The notes under the pieces were generated by a model, which did no database searches, had not been told where the DNA came from, and saw only the letters and a program-made list of their open reading frames with translations. Shown here piece by piece: positions 23,046 through 30,639 of a stretch of DNA of 64,000 nt (the stretch's first letter is position 1; every line of letters starts with the position of its first letter). Where the stretch lies: assembly GCF_023898865.1 (NCBI RefSeq), contig NZ_JAGSOV010000009.1, forward strand, positions 124,001 to 188,000, written 5' to 3'. This stretch comes from Pseudonocardia humida (GTDB lineage Bacteria > Actinomycetota > Actinomycetes > Mycobacteriales > Pseudonocardiaceae). Position numbers and translations under genes: made by a program.

Positions 23046-23834
23046 TCAGGCCGCCCCGGCGGGGCGGCAGGTGCGGCAGGGCCGGAACCCGGCCCGCACC
23101 GCCTCGTCCAGGGTCCCGAAGCCGTGGCGGTGCCGGGGGGTGATCCGGCGGGCGTCGCGGCAGGTCGGGAAGCAGACGACGGTGGTGGTGTCGCTGGCCA
23201 GGTAGCGCACGCCGCGGCGGGCGAGGTCGGCGACCCCGTCGACGTCCATGCCCTCGGCGCGCAGCAGCCGCTCCTTCTCCGGCGCCCCGAACAGGTAGCC
23301 GCCGAGCGCGCCGTCGGCCCGGACCACGCGGTGGCAGGGCACGAGCAGCGGCACCGGGTTGCGGGCCAGCACCGAGCCCACGGCCCGCACCGCGCCCGGG
23401 CTGCCCGCCTCCCGCGCGACCCAGCCGTAGGGCCGGGCCTGCCCGGCGGGGATCCGGCGGGTCGCGTCGAGCACGGCGCGCTCGAACCCGGTCAGCGCGG
23501 TCAGGTCCAGCGCGGGCCCGCGACCGGGGCGACCGCGCAGCGCGGGCAGCAGCCCGGCGGGCGGGCGCGGTGCCGCCACCAGCGGGCGGGCGAACCGGGC
23601 CCGGTAGGCCGCGGTGAAGCCGGCGAGCCCGGCGTCGCCCGCGGGCCGCAGGAACTGCACGCCGTGCGCGGTGGCGGCCGCGTAGACGTCCCCCAGGCCG
23701 CTGGGGACCCGCACCCAGCGGGCGAAGACGGCGTCCGGCAGGCCGGCGGGGGCCTCGGTGGCCAGTCCGGCCAGGCCGGCCAGCAGCCGGGCGTCGACAT
23801 CGGTGGTGTCGGTGGTGGTGTCGTCGGTGGTCAT
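23046..23834 (-). CDS. O6-methylguanine-DNA methyltransferase with C-terminal Ada zinc domain
   Basis: A 262-residue protein with ATG after GGAGGAGA, overlapping the sigma factor stop (ATGA). Residues about 1-195 are a methyltransferase with an Ogt-type N-domain and the active-site LVPCHRVV (Cys-167). Residues about 205-262 match the Ada N-terminal zinc domain: VVCFPTCRDA (Cys-221, Cys-225) and FRPCRTC (Cys-253, Cys-256), i.e. CX3C-X27-CX2C as in E. coli Ada. In Ada this domain comes first, takes methyl groups from phosphotriesters, and switches on DNA binding through an AraC-type HTH. Here the order is reversed and the HTH is absent. The protein may repair both lesion types and act as sensor for the co-encoded sigma factor (inference). 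Confidence 0.9.
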   Translation of the reverse strand: MTTDDTTTDTTDVDARLLAGLAGLATEAPAGLPDAVFARWVRVPSGLGDVYAAATAHGVQFLRPAGDAGLAGFTAAYRARFARPLVAAPRPPAGLLPALRGRPGRGPALDLTALTGFERAVLDATRRIPAGQARPYGWVAREAGSPGAVRAVGSVLARNPVPLLVPCHRVVRADGALGGYLFGAPEKERLLRAEGMDVDGVADLARRGVRYLASDTTTVVCFPTCRDARRITPRHRHGFGTLDEAVRAGFRPCRTCRPAGAA

Positions 23835-24475
23835 CGGTCTCTCCTCCCCGACGCGAGCACCCGGTGTGCCGGCTCCCCGTCGGGGCCGGGTTCGGTCCCG
23901 GCCGCGGTGACCAGCGCTCGGAGTCGGTGCAGTCCTCGGGAAACGTGCGACTTGGCGGTGCCCTCCCCGACCCGCAGCACCTGCGCGACCTCGGCGATCG
24001 GCAGGTCCAGCGCGTGGCGGAGCACGACGGCCGTGCGCTGGGCCTCGGGCAGCCGCGCGAGCAGCGCGGCCAGCCCGCGACCCGCCTCGGCGCGCTCGGC
24101 GTGGTCGGCGGGGTCGTCGAGGGCGGTCGGGCCCGGGTCGAGCTCGCGCTCGGTGGGCTCGTACCGGGGTGGTCCGGCGGGGCGCCGGGCCGCGTCGCGG
24201 GCCGCGTTGCGCGCGGTGTTGCGCAGCACCGTCAGCAGCCACGGCCGCAGCGCCAGCACGGCGATCCGCTCGGCCGGGTAGCCGGCCAGTGCCCGGTAGG
24301 CGCGCAGGAACGCCTCGGCGGTGAGGTCCTCGGCGTCGGCGGCGGAGCGGGTCAGCGCCCGCGCCACCGAGTGCACGACACCGCCGTACTCCCGCACGAC
24401 CTCGCCGTACCCGGCGTCGAGGTCGTCGAGCAGGGCCCGGCACACCCGCTGCCGGGTCCGTTCGGCGGCGTCCAC
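23831..24475 (-). CDS. ECF-family RNA polymerase sigma factor
   Basis: A 214-residue protein. Region 2 (about 20-95) includes VVHSVARALTRSAADAEDLTAEAFLRAYRAL and LLTVLRNTARNAARD. Region 4 (about 140-195) has LARLPEAQRTAVVLRHALD, IAEVAQVLRVGEGTAKSHVSRG. There is no anti-sigma gene beside it. It lies 22 nt after the 2OG oxygenase and overlaps the methyltransferase-Ada gene, so it is embedded in the repair operon. The operon promoter has a GAAC-N18/19-GTT layout like ECF targets, which suggests that it activates its own operon and the divergent methyltransferase. How it is kept off without an anti-sigma is unknown. Confidence 0.88.
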   Translation of the reverse strand: MDAAERTRQRVCRALLDDLDAGYGEVVREYGGVVHSVARALTRSAADAEDLTAEAFLRAYRALAGYPAERIAVLALRPWLLTVLRNTARNAARDAARRPAGPPRYEPTERELDPGPTALDDPADHAERAEAGRGLAALLARLPEAQRTAVVLRHALDLPIAEVAQVLRVGEGTAKSHVSRGLHRLRALVTAAGTEPGPDGEPAHRVLASGRRDR

Positions 24476-24497
24476 GACGGCCTCCGTCCCGGGTCGG

Positions 24498-25223
24498 TCA
24501 GCGGGCGTTGTGGAAGATGATGCCCAGCACGTGCCGCTCCCCCGCGTGCACCGCGCTGACCCCGTGCCGCAGCTGCACCCGGTGATACCCCCGGCTGCCC
24601 GCCCGCGGCCGGTGCCGCACCGGGAAGACGACCGCCTCGCCCTGCCGCGGCCGGACCACGATCGGGCGCGACTGCTGGCGCGGGCGCTGCTCGACGAAGA
24701 CGCTCTCCCCTCCGGTGAAGTCCTCGTCCGGGCGGCTGAGCATGACCAGGAACTGCAGCGGGAAGGTCAGCTCGCCGTAGACGTCCTGGTGCAGGTTGTT
24801 GTACCCGCCCGGGCCGTAGCGCAGCACCAGCGGGGTCGGCCGGTGCTGGCCCAGCCGCGCGCACTCGGCCAGCAGCTCGGGCAGCGCCGCCGGGAACCGG
24901 CGCTCGCCGAGCCGATCGGCCCACCGGTTGGCGATGACGGCCAGCGGCGGGTACAGCTGCTCGCGCAGCCGCTGGACGGGGTCGGGCAGCGGGTCGGCGA
25001 AGTACCGGTAGCGGCCCTCGCCGAAGGCGTGCCGGGCCATGGTGACGGTGCTGCGGAACCGGGCGTCGTCGTCGAACATCGCGGCCACCTCTCGGCACTG
25101 CTCGGGACTCAGCAGCGGGCCGGTGGTGGCGACCCCGTCGTCGTCCAGCTGCCGCTGCACGCGATCCCAGTCGAGCCGGTCGGCCATCCGGTGCAGGTCG
25201 GGCCGTTGCGCGGTCTCGGTCAT
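24498..25223 (-). CDS. 2OG-Fe(II) oxygenase of the DNA-damage type (PF09859-like)
   Basis: A 241-residue protein, ATG after GGAGGAGCGAG. Iron-site motif NLHQDVYGEL (His-145, Asp-147) and distal YHRVQLRHGVS (His-220 or His-214). GGYNNLHQ, FPLQFLVMLSRP, GGESVFVEQRPR and LGIIFHNA fit the family described as oxygenases acting on alkylated DNA. The activity is inferred from family naming and context. It is the first gene of the repair operon and its leader carries one of two mirror-image promoters. Confidence 0.82.
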   Translation of the reverse strand: MTETAQRPDLHRMADRLDWDRVQRQLDDDGVATTGPLLSPEQCREVAAMFDDDARFRSTVTMARHAFGEGRYRYFADPLPDPVQRLREQLYPPLAVIANRWADRLGERRFPAALPELLAECARLGQHRPTPLVLRYGPGGYNNLHQDVYGELTFPLQFLVMLSRPDEDFTGGESVFVEQRPRQQSRPIVVRPRQGEAVVFPVRHRPRAGSRGYHRVQLRHGVSAVHAGERHVLGIIFHNAR

Positions 25224-25252
25224 CTCGCTCCTCCAGTCCGTGGTCCACCTCC

Positions 25253-25310
25253 TGAACACCACCGACCCCGGCACGGTTGCACGCAACCCGCGGGCCGACT
25301 CCGGTGTTCT
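25253..25310. promoter_or_regulatory. Concentric palindrome forming two mirror-image ECF-type promoters
   Basis: Plus strand: GAACACC (25254-25260), 14 nt, GGTTGC (25275-25280). Minus strand: GAACACC (25309-25303), 14 nt, GGTTGC (25288-25283). Inner arms GGTTGC-AC-GCAACC and outer arms GAACACC/GGTGTTC share exactly the same centre. Read as GAA-Y-type -35 and GTT -10 elements, the spacing equals the GGAAY-N18-GTT layout of SigR/SigH-class ECF promoters. Each promoter points at one gene: plus toward the Ogt-like gene at 25357, minus toward the oxygenase operon at 25223. Confidence 0.65.
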
Positions 25311-25337
25311 GCATCGCGTCGGGGCCGAGGGGCCCCA

Positions 25338-25349
25338 CCGATCGATCGG
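25338..25349. promoter_or_regulatory. 12-bp perfect palindrome before the Ogt-like start
   Basis: CCGATCGATCGG ends 7 nt before the GTG at 25357 and therefore overlaps the ribosome-binding region. It could bind a regulator or be chance (GATC-rich). Confidence 0.3.
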
Positions 25350-25356
25350 AGCAACC

Positions 25357-25860
25357 GTGTCCACCACCGCCACCGCACCGTTCGCCGGCCCGCTCGGCGT
25401 GCTGACCGTCTCGGCCACGCCGGAGGGCGTGGCCCGGCTGCGGTTCCCGAACCGCGACCGCAGCCCCGCCGACGCCCGCGGGACCGGCCCGGCCCGCGCC
25501 GTCCTGGACCAGGCCCTCGCCGAGCTGGACGAGTACTTCGCCGGCCGGCGCACCCGGTTCGACGTCGCGGTCGACCTGAGCCGGGTGAGCGGCGAGCGTC
25601 GTGAGGTGCTCGACGCGCTCACCCGCATCGACCACGGCGAGACCACCACCTACGGCGCGCTCGCCCGCGCGCTCGGCATGACCGGCGACGGCGCCCGCCG
25701 CGTCGGCGGCGCCCTGGCCGCCAACCCGGTCCTGGTGATCGTCCCGTGCCACCGGGTCGTCGGCGCCGACGGCGCACTCACCGGCTACGCGGGCGGCCTG
25801 CGCGCCAAGGAGCTGCTGCTCGGCCTGGAGCGACCCCGTCAGCTCGCGCTCGACGTCTAG
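25357..25860 (+). CDS. ogt: O6-methylguanine-DNA methyltransferase (Ogt type)
   Basis: A 167-residue protein, the usual size. The GTG at 25357 fits the homologous N-terminus (PFAGPLGVLTVSATPEG). Motifs: LDEYFAGRRTRFDV, TTTYGALARALG, RRVGGALAANPV, active-site IVPCHRVVGADG (Cys-131) and closing GYAGGLRAKELLL. It transfers the methyl group from O6-methylguanine to its own Cys in a one-time reaction. It is divergent from the alkylation-repair operon and shares its palindromic promoter region, so both are probably induced together. Its TAG overlaps the stop of a broken gene on the other strand. Confidence 0.93.
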   Translation: MSTTATAPFAGPLGVLTVSATPEGVARLRFPNRDRSPADARGTGPARAVLDQALAELDEYFAGRRTRFDVAVDLSRVSGERREVLDALTRIDHGETTTYGALARALGMTGDGARRVGGALAANPVLVIVPCHRVVGADGALTGYAGGLRAKELLLGLERPRQLALDV

Positions 25861-26055
25861 TGGTCGCGGGTGGCCGCCCAGTAGGGCGCCAGCTGGGGCA
25901 GCAGGGCCAGCACGTACACGACCAGCACGGGCACGGCGATCAGCGGCGAGCCGATGACGCGGCGGGTGACCGACCAGCCGGGCGCCACGCTCATCAGCGC
26001 CCAGAACGGCACGGCCAGCGGGGAAGGCGACGGCGAACAGGATCTGCGGGTCCAC
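25857..26055 (-). pseudogene. ABA4-like membrane protein, frameshifted and truncated
   Basis: A GTG at 26055 (GGGAG upstream) starts DPQILFAVAFP. One base out of frame the sequence continues LAVPFWALMSVAPGWSVTRR and VIGSPLIAVPVLVVYVL, like the first half of DUF4281/ABA4-like four-TM proteins (about 140 residues). It stops after about 65 residues, overlapping the Ogt stop. A single-base frameshift near 26022 plus loss of the second half indicate decay or an assembly error. Confidence 0.5.
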
Positions 26056-26068
26056 GGGTTCTCCCTGG

Positions 26069-26330
26069 TCAGACGGTGGCGGTGGGGCGCTCGGCGGCGG
26101 CGCGACGGCGGGTCGAGGCCCGGGCCGCGCCCGTCACCGCGACGGCCGTGCCGACGACGATCGCGGTGAGGGCGGCCAGGGTCGGCGCATCGGGGGCGAG
26201 CAGCGGCCGACCGCGCAGGGCTGCCAGGTCAGCAGCAGGACCAGCGCCGTGCAGGCGACCCCGACGGCGCGCACGACCCGCCGTCCGGCGGTGACGTCGA
26301 ACCGGTCGCGCGCGCCGGCTCGCCGCCACC
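26069..26330 (-). pseudogene. Small two-TM membrane protein remnant with frameshift
   Basis: RRVVRAVGVACTALVLLLTWQP (split: residues in one frame) is followed in another frame by LLAPDAPTLAALTAIVVGTAVAV and a basic tail, stop at 26069. The two hydrophobic parts make sense only with a frameshift near 26225. No start codon with a ribosome site is apparent, and the 5' end abuts the TetR fragment. Function unknown. Confidence 0.4.
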
Positions 26331-26333
26331 TGC

Positions 26334-26790
26334 GCGTTCCGAACCTGGGCCCGGGCCAACCGCTCGGCGTTCCTGCTGCTGTTCGGCACGCCCGTGCCCG
26401 GGATCGCACCCGATCCCGCGGCCGGAACCGGGCTCGCCGCCTGGCGGCTGGCCGCGCCGTTCGCCGACGTCCTCTTCGACGGCTGGACGCCCGCCCAGCT
26501 CGCCGCCGTCCCGCTGCCCCCCGGCGGGGAGCCGCTGGCCTCGATCACCCCGCCGCCGCCCCCGCTCCCCTCCAGGACGACTACGACCGCCGCGCCGCGA
26601 CGCTGCCGCCGGGGGCGCTCGCGCTGTTCATCGAGCTGCGCGGGCGCATGCACGGCCTGGTGATGCTGGAGCTGCTCGGCCACCTCGCCCCCCTGCAGGA
26701 GCACGGCGAGGCGCTGCTGGTCGCGATGACCAGCCGCATGTCGGCCGAGCTCGACGCCCTGCGGGCGGGCCTACCGGCGGACTGCGCCCG
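26334..26790 (+). pseudogene. C-terminal (WHG-type) fragment of a TetR regulator, frameshifted
   Basis: FRTWARANRSAFLLLFGTPVPG matches the start of the WHG-type ligand domain of TetR regulators. After a frame change near 26575 it continues ALALFIELRGRMHGLVMLELL and GHLAPLQEHGEALL. The N-terminal HTH is absent and no stop occurs before the convergent HelR-like gene. It cannot bind DNA and is a remnant. Confidence 0.6.
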
Positions 26791-26792
26791 CC

Positions 26793-29018
26793 TCAACGCG
26801 CGCCGATCGGCTCCCGCTCGGGCACGCCGGCCAGGCCGGCGGGCGGCGGTCCGGGGTGCACGATCCCCAGCCGGTGCGTCGCCCTGGTCATCGCGACGTA
26901 CAGGTCGTTGACGCCCCGCGCGGAACCGGCGAGCACGGCGGCCGGATCGGCGATCAGGACCGCGTCGAACTCCAGCCCCTTGGCCAGCTCCGGGGTCAGC
27001 AGCACGACCGTGCGCTCCGGGTCGGGCTCCGCCGGGACGGCCAGCGCCGCGGCCAGCGCCGGCACCAGCGCGGCCGGTGCGATGACCGCCACCCGCCCCT
27101 CGTCGAGCGCGGCCGCCTCCGCGGCGACGAGCTCGGCAACCCGGTCGGGCAGCTCGGCGGCCGAGGTCCGCACCCGCCACGGGTCGGTGCCCGCCGAGCG
27201 GACCGAGCGCGACCGCACCCGTCCCGGTGCCCCGTCCGCGCCCGGGTGGGCCGCGAGCAGGTCCTCCGCGGCGTCCATGATCTCCGTCGGGGTGCGGTAG
27301 TTGACCGACAGCCGCACCAGCTCCCACCGCTGCTCCAGGTGCGGGCCCAGCACCCGGTCCCAGGACGCGGCACCAGCCGGGTCGCCGGTCTGGGCGAGGT
27401 CGCCCACGACGGTCATGGAGCGCGACGGGCAGCGCCGCATCAGCATCCGCCACGCCATCTCCGACAGCTCCTGGGCCTCGTCGACCACGACGTGGCCGAA
27501 CACCCAGGTCGGGTCGGCCGCCGCCCGCTCGGCGAGCCCGCCGGCCCCCTCCCCCGCCGCCGGCGGCGCGTCGGACCCGATGAGCGCGGCGAGCTCGTCG
27601 AGCAGCGGGACGTCCGCGGCGCTCCACCCGCCCGGCCCGCGGCGCAGCGCTGCGGCCTCGTCGGCGGTCAGGTCCGGGCAGGTCCCGGCCGGGTCGGCCA
27701 GCAGGGCCTCCAGCACGGCGGGCGGCTCCAGCTCCGGCCACAGCGCGTCGAGCGCGTCGCCGACGGCCGCGTCGGCCAGCAGCGAACCGCGCAGGGCCGC
27801 CGCGTCCGCCTCGTCGATCATCGAGACCGGGCCGCCGGGGTCGTCCGGGTCGACGACGAACCCGGCCGCCTCCAGCGCCCGGACGTCGGCCGGGCTCAAC
27901 CCGCCGTCCGCGTCCCCGCCGTCGAGCGCCCGCCCGGACTCGTCGACGACCACCGCCTCCAGCGCCGCGACGATCCGGTCGGCCAGCGCCCCGACCAGCT
28001 CGCGCTGGAACACCAGCCGCGCCCGGTTGTGCGGCAGCCCCGACCGGCGGGCCGCCCGGCGCGCCCGCCGCAGGTCGACCGGGTCCAGCCGCAGCGCCTG
28101 GCCCTCGAACTCCAGCTCGACCGCCTCGGTCGGCCGGACGACCCGGGCCGCGACGGCCGCGGCCAGCCGTCCGGCCATCGCCGCGGCCCCCTTCACCACC
28201 CGGGCCCGCGGCGGGTCGACGCGCTCGACCACCAGCCCCGGGCGCAGCTCGGGGATGGTCGCGGCGACCACGGCGTCCTCGCCGAGGCCGGGCAGCACCT
28301 GCCCGATGTAGTCGATGAACACGCGGCTCGGCCCGACCACCAGCACCCCGCGGGCCAGCAGGTGCCTGCGGCTGTAGAGCAGGTACGCCGCCCGGTGCAG
28401 GGCGACGGCCGTCTTGCCGGTGCCGGGGCCGCCCTCGACGACGAGCACCCCGGTCTGCTCGGAGCGGATGATGCGGTCCTGCTCGGACTGCAGGGTGGCC
28501 ACGATGTCGCGCATCCGACCGCTGCGCCCCGCGGTCACCGCGGCCAGCAGCGCCGCCTCGCCGGTGAGCCCGGCCTCCCCACCGGCCCCGGAGGCGGTCA
28601 GCAGCTCGTCGTCGAGATCCACCACCGTCCGGTCGCGGGTGCTGATGCGCCGGCGGCGGCGCACGCCCTGCGGGGCCATGGCCGTGGCCGTGTAGAAGGG
28701 GCGGGCGGCCGGGGCGCGCCAGTCGAGCAGCAGCGTCGCGCCGCCGCCGTCCTCGTCGCCGTCGCGGAACAGCCCGGTCCGGCCGATGTGCACCGACGCG
28801 CCGTCCTCGGTGTCCAGCCTGCCGAAGCACAGCCCCCGCTCGACCGACTTCAACCGCGCCGCCTGGCGCCGGTTCCAGGCCAGCTCCGCGTCCCGGTCGG
28901 CGTCGTGCTCGTCCTCCTCCGCCGGGGCGGACAGGGCGGCGATGCGCTGCGCCACCTCCGCGCGCATCGCGTCCACCACCGCGTACAGCTCGGTGAGGTG
29001 GGCCTGCTCGTGCGCCAT
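26793..29018 (-). CDS. HelD/HelR-like superfamily 1 ATPase (RNA polymerase recycling type)
   Basis: About 741 residues from ATG 29018; a GTG at 29045 in frame is an alternative. The N-terminal coiled-coil arm (HLTELYAVVDAMRAEVAQRI) is followed by LLLDWRAPAARPFYTATA, Walker A GGPGTGKTAVALHRAA, VVVDEAQELSEMAWRML (Walker B), GDLAQTGDP, SVNYRTPTEI, and LAKGLEFDAVLI plus MTRATHRL in the second core domain. HelD-type motors release stalled RNA polymerase from DNA; actinobacterial HelR also displaces rifamycins. The class is certain, rifamycin protection is not. CCTGCA-GGG-TGCAGG lies just upstream of the GTG. Confidence 0.88.
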   Translation of the reverse strand: MAHEQAHLTELYAVVDAMRAEVAQRIAALSAPAEEDEHDADRDAELAWNRRQAARLKSVERGLCFGRLDTEDGASVHIGRTGLFRDGDEDGGGATLLLDWRAPAARPFYTATAMAPQGVRRRRRISTRDRTVVDLDDELLTASGAGGEAGLTGEAALLAAVTAGRSGRMRDIVATLQSEQDRIIRSEQTGVLVVEGGPGTGKTAVALHRAAYLLYSRRHLLARGVLVVGPSRVFIDYIGQVLPGLGEDAVVAATIPELRPGLVVERVDPPRARVVKGAAAMAGRLAAAVAARVVRPTEAVELEFEGQALRLDPVDLRRARRAARRSGLPHNRARLVFQRELVGALADRIVAALEAVVVDESGRALDGGDADGGLSPADVRALEAAGFVVDPDDPGGPVSMIDEADAAALRGSLLADAAVGDALDALWPELEPPAVLEALLADPAGTCPDLTADEAAALRRGPGGWSAADVPLLDELAALIGSDAPPAAGEGAGGLAERAAADPTWVFGHVVVDEAQELSEMAWRMLMRRCPSRSMTVVGDLAQTGDPAGAASWDRVLGPHLEQRWELVRLSVNYRTPTEIMDAAEDLLAAHPGADGAPGRVRSRSVRSAGTDPWRVRTSAAELPDRVAELVAAEAAALDEGRVAVIAPAALVPALAAALAVPAEPDPERTVVLLTPELAKGLEFDAVLIADPAAVLAGSARGVNDLYVAMTRATHRLGIVHPGPPPAGLAGVPEREPIGAR

Positions 29019-29047
29019 CTCATGGGTGATCGTCGTTCCGGACACGC

Positions 29048-29062
29048 CCTGCAGGGTGCAGG
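29048..29062. promoter_or_regulatory. Inverted repeat upstream of the HelR-like gene
   Basis: CCTGCA-GGG-TGCAGG, 6-bp arms with a 3-nt spacer, 30 nt before the ATG and 3 nt before the alternative GTG. It is not the 19-bp rifamycin-associated element as I remember it; it may be another operator or an RNA hairpin. Confidence 0.35.
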
Positions 29063-29147
29063 TCCGATTTCGCCAGGACCAGTCTTGTTCTTTCCCCGCG
29101 CGTCCATCGAGTTCTTGATCACGGTGCCCACCTGGGAGGATCTCGGC

Positions 29148-29375
29148 ATGGCCCGTTCCCCCATCCGCGACGTCCCGCTCCGCGACGACCCCATCCGGCT
29201 CGGCCAGTTCCTCAAGCTGTCGGGCCTGGCCGAGGACGGCGGGCACGCCAGGGCGCTGATCGAGGACGGCGCCGTCCTCGTCGACGGCCGCACCGAGACC
29301 CGCCGCGGCGCGCAGCTGGCCATCGGCTCGGTCGTCGCGGTCGGCGAGCTCCGCGCCCGCCCCGTGCGCGCCTGA
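29148..29375 (+). CDS. S4-domain RNA-binding protein (YbcJ/YaaA-like)
   Basis: A 75-residue protein, ATG after GGGAGGA. It is one S4 domain: IRLGQFLKLSGLAEDGGHA, RALIEDGAVLVDGR, ETRRGAQLAIGSVVAV. Small stand-alone S4 proteins bind structured RNA, probably rRNA or tRNA. It is divergent from the HelR-like gene, and a role in translation or ribosome protection is possible. Ten bases separate it from the next, degraded, methyltransferase frame. Confidence 0.88.
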   Translation: MARSPIRDVPLRDDPIRLGQFLKLSGLAEDGGHARALIEDGAVLVDGRTETRRGAQLAIGSVVAVGELRARPVRA

Positions 29376-29384
29376 CCAGCGGCC

Positions 29385-29936
29385 TTGCCCTCCCCGGACG
29401 GGTCGACCGCGCGCTGGAACCACAACATCCACTACCACCGGGTGGTCCTCGGCGCCGCGCCCGCGCGGCCCCCGCGGGCGCTGGACGTCGGCTGCGGCGA
29501 CGGGCTGCTCACCGCCGAGCTGGCCGGGATCGCCGACGAGGTGGTCGGGCTCGACGCCGATCCCGGCACCGCCGCACGGGCCCGCGGGTTGGCCCGGGTC
29601 GAGCGGCTGCCCGACCTCGCCCACAGCCTGCTGGCCGCCGCCTGCCACCGCCCCTACGTGCTGCTCACGGGCCGCCGGTTCTGGGAGCACAGCGCGCCGA
29701 CGGTGTGGCCGCCGCCGGAGGGCTACGCGGCGATGCGCGAGCTCACCCGGGAGCTGCTGCCGGGCGCGCGGTTCCGGCGGCTGCTGTTCTGGCGGTACTC
29801 GATCGTCTGGTCCAAGCCGGCCACCGACGGAACGCCCTACCCGACGACCGCGCCCAGCCGCTCGGCCAGGAAGTCCTCCCAGGTGCGCCGGCCGCGGTCG
29901 GCGGTGTCGACGTTCAGGTTGTCGCCCGCCCGGTAG
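29385..29936 (+). pseudogene. SAM methyltransferase with internal deletion and lost C-terminus
   Basis: TTG start. RWNHNIHYHRVVLGAAP and ALDVGCGDGLLTAELA (motif I), then GLDADPGTAARARGLA. The expected middle (about 80-100 residues with motifs II-III) is missing and the sequence jumps to RFWEHSAPTVWPPPEGY and FRRLLFWRYSIVWSKPA, the usual end of this family. The frame has no stop of its own near there and runs antisense into the NAD(P)-binding gene. It cannot form a complete SAM site and looks like a decaying gene. Confidence 0.6.
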
Positions 29937-30610
29937 GCCCGCCCCGCGGCACCCGGGATCCGCACCGGCAGCAGCGGACGGCGCCGGCCGGTCGCCCGCA
30001 GGTAGTCGCGCAGGATCTCGTCCATGCCGTGCACCGCCGGGCCCGCGAGGTCGCGCACCCGCCCGGCAGGCGCGCCGAGCACCAGCTCCACCAGCCGGTC
30101 CGCCACGTCCCGGGCGTCGACGGGCTGGAACCGCAGCCCGCCCGGCGCGGGCAGCACCGGCAGCGCCGCCATCTTCCGCGCCACGGTCAGCACCAGGTCG
30201 TGGAACTGGGCCGCCCGCAGCGTCGTCCACGGCAGACCGGACCCCGCCACGGCCTCCTCGGCGCCCAGCTTGGCCCGGAAGTAGCCCAGCGGGACGCGGT
30301 CGGCGCCGATGACCGAGATGAGCACCAGGTGCCGCACCCCGGCCCCGGTCGCGGCGCGCACGAGGTTCGCGGTCGCCCGGTCGTCGCCCTTGGGGCCGCC
30401 CGCCAGGTGCAGGACGGTCCCGGCGCCGGCCACGGCGCGCTCCACGCCGTCGCCGGTGAGCAGGTCGGCGGCCACGTGCTCGACACCGGCCGACGACTCG
30501 CGCGGGTGCCTGCTGAGCACCCGCACGTCGTGCCCGGCGGCGCGCAGCAGCGGCACCACGAGGCCGCCGAGGGTTCCGGTGCCGCCGGTGACCAGGAGGG
30601 ATGGGGACAC
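29837..30610 (-). CDS. NAD(P)-binding (NmrA/atypical SDR) protein
   Basis: A 257-residue protein. Rossmann motif LLVTGGTGTLGGLV at the N-terminus, VLSRHPRE (NADP preference), VLHLAGGPKGDD, LVLISVIGADRVPLGYFRAK with a partial YxxxK arrangement, and FQPVDARDVADRL. NmrA-like proteins are redox-sensing or reductase proteins of varied function. It is divergent from an ECF41-type sigma factor; that family is known for neighbouring carboxymuconolactone decarboxylases, oxidoreductases or epimerases, and this gene fits that role. Confidence 0.85.
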   Translation of the reverse strand: MSPSLLVTGGTGTLGGLVVPLLRAAGHDVRVLSRHPRESSAGVEHVAADLLTGDGVERAVAGAGTVLHLAGGPKGDDRATANLVRAATGAGVRHLVLISVIGADRVPLGYFRAKLGAEEAVAGSGLPWTTLRAAQFHDLVLTVARKMAALPVLPAPGGLRFQPVDARDVADRLVELVLGAPAGRVRDLAGPAVHGMDEILRDYLRATGRRRPLLPVRIPGAAGRAYRAGDNLNVDTADRGRRTWEDFLAERLGAVVG

Positions 30611-30639
30611 GCCCGTCTCCGTTCTTCGTAGGGCGGGCG

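Noticed and set aside
25224..25356. Classical Ada box or LexA box in the repair-island promoter
   Set aside because: I looked for GAAC-N4-GTTC (SOS) and E. coli-type Ada sites; the palindrome seen does not match either.
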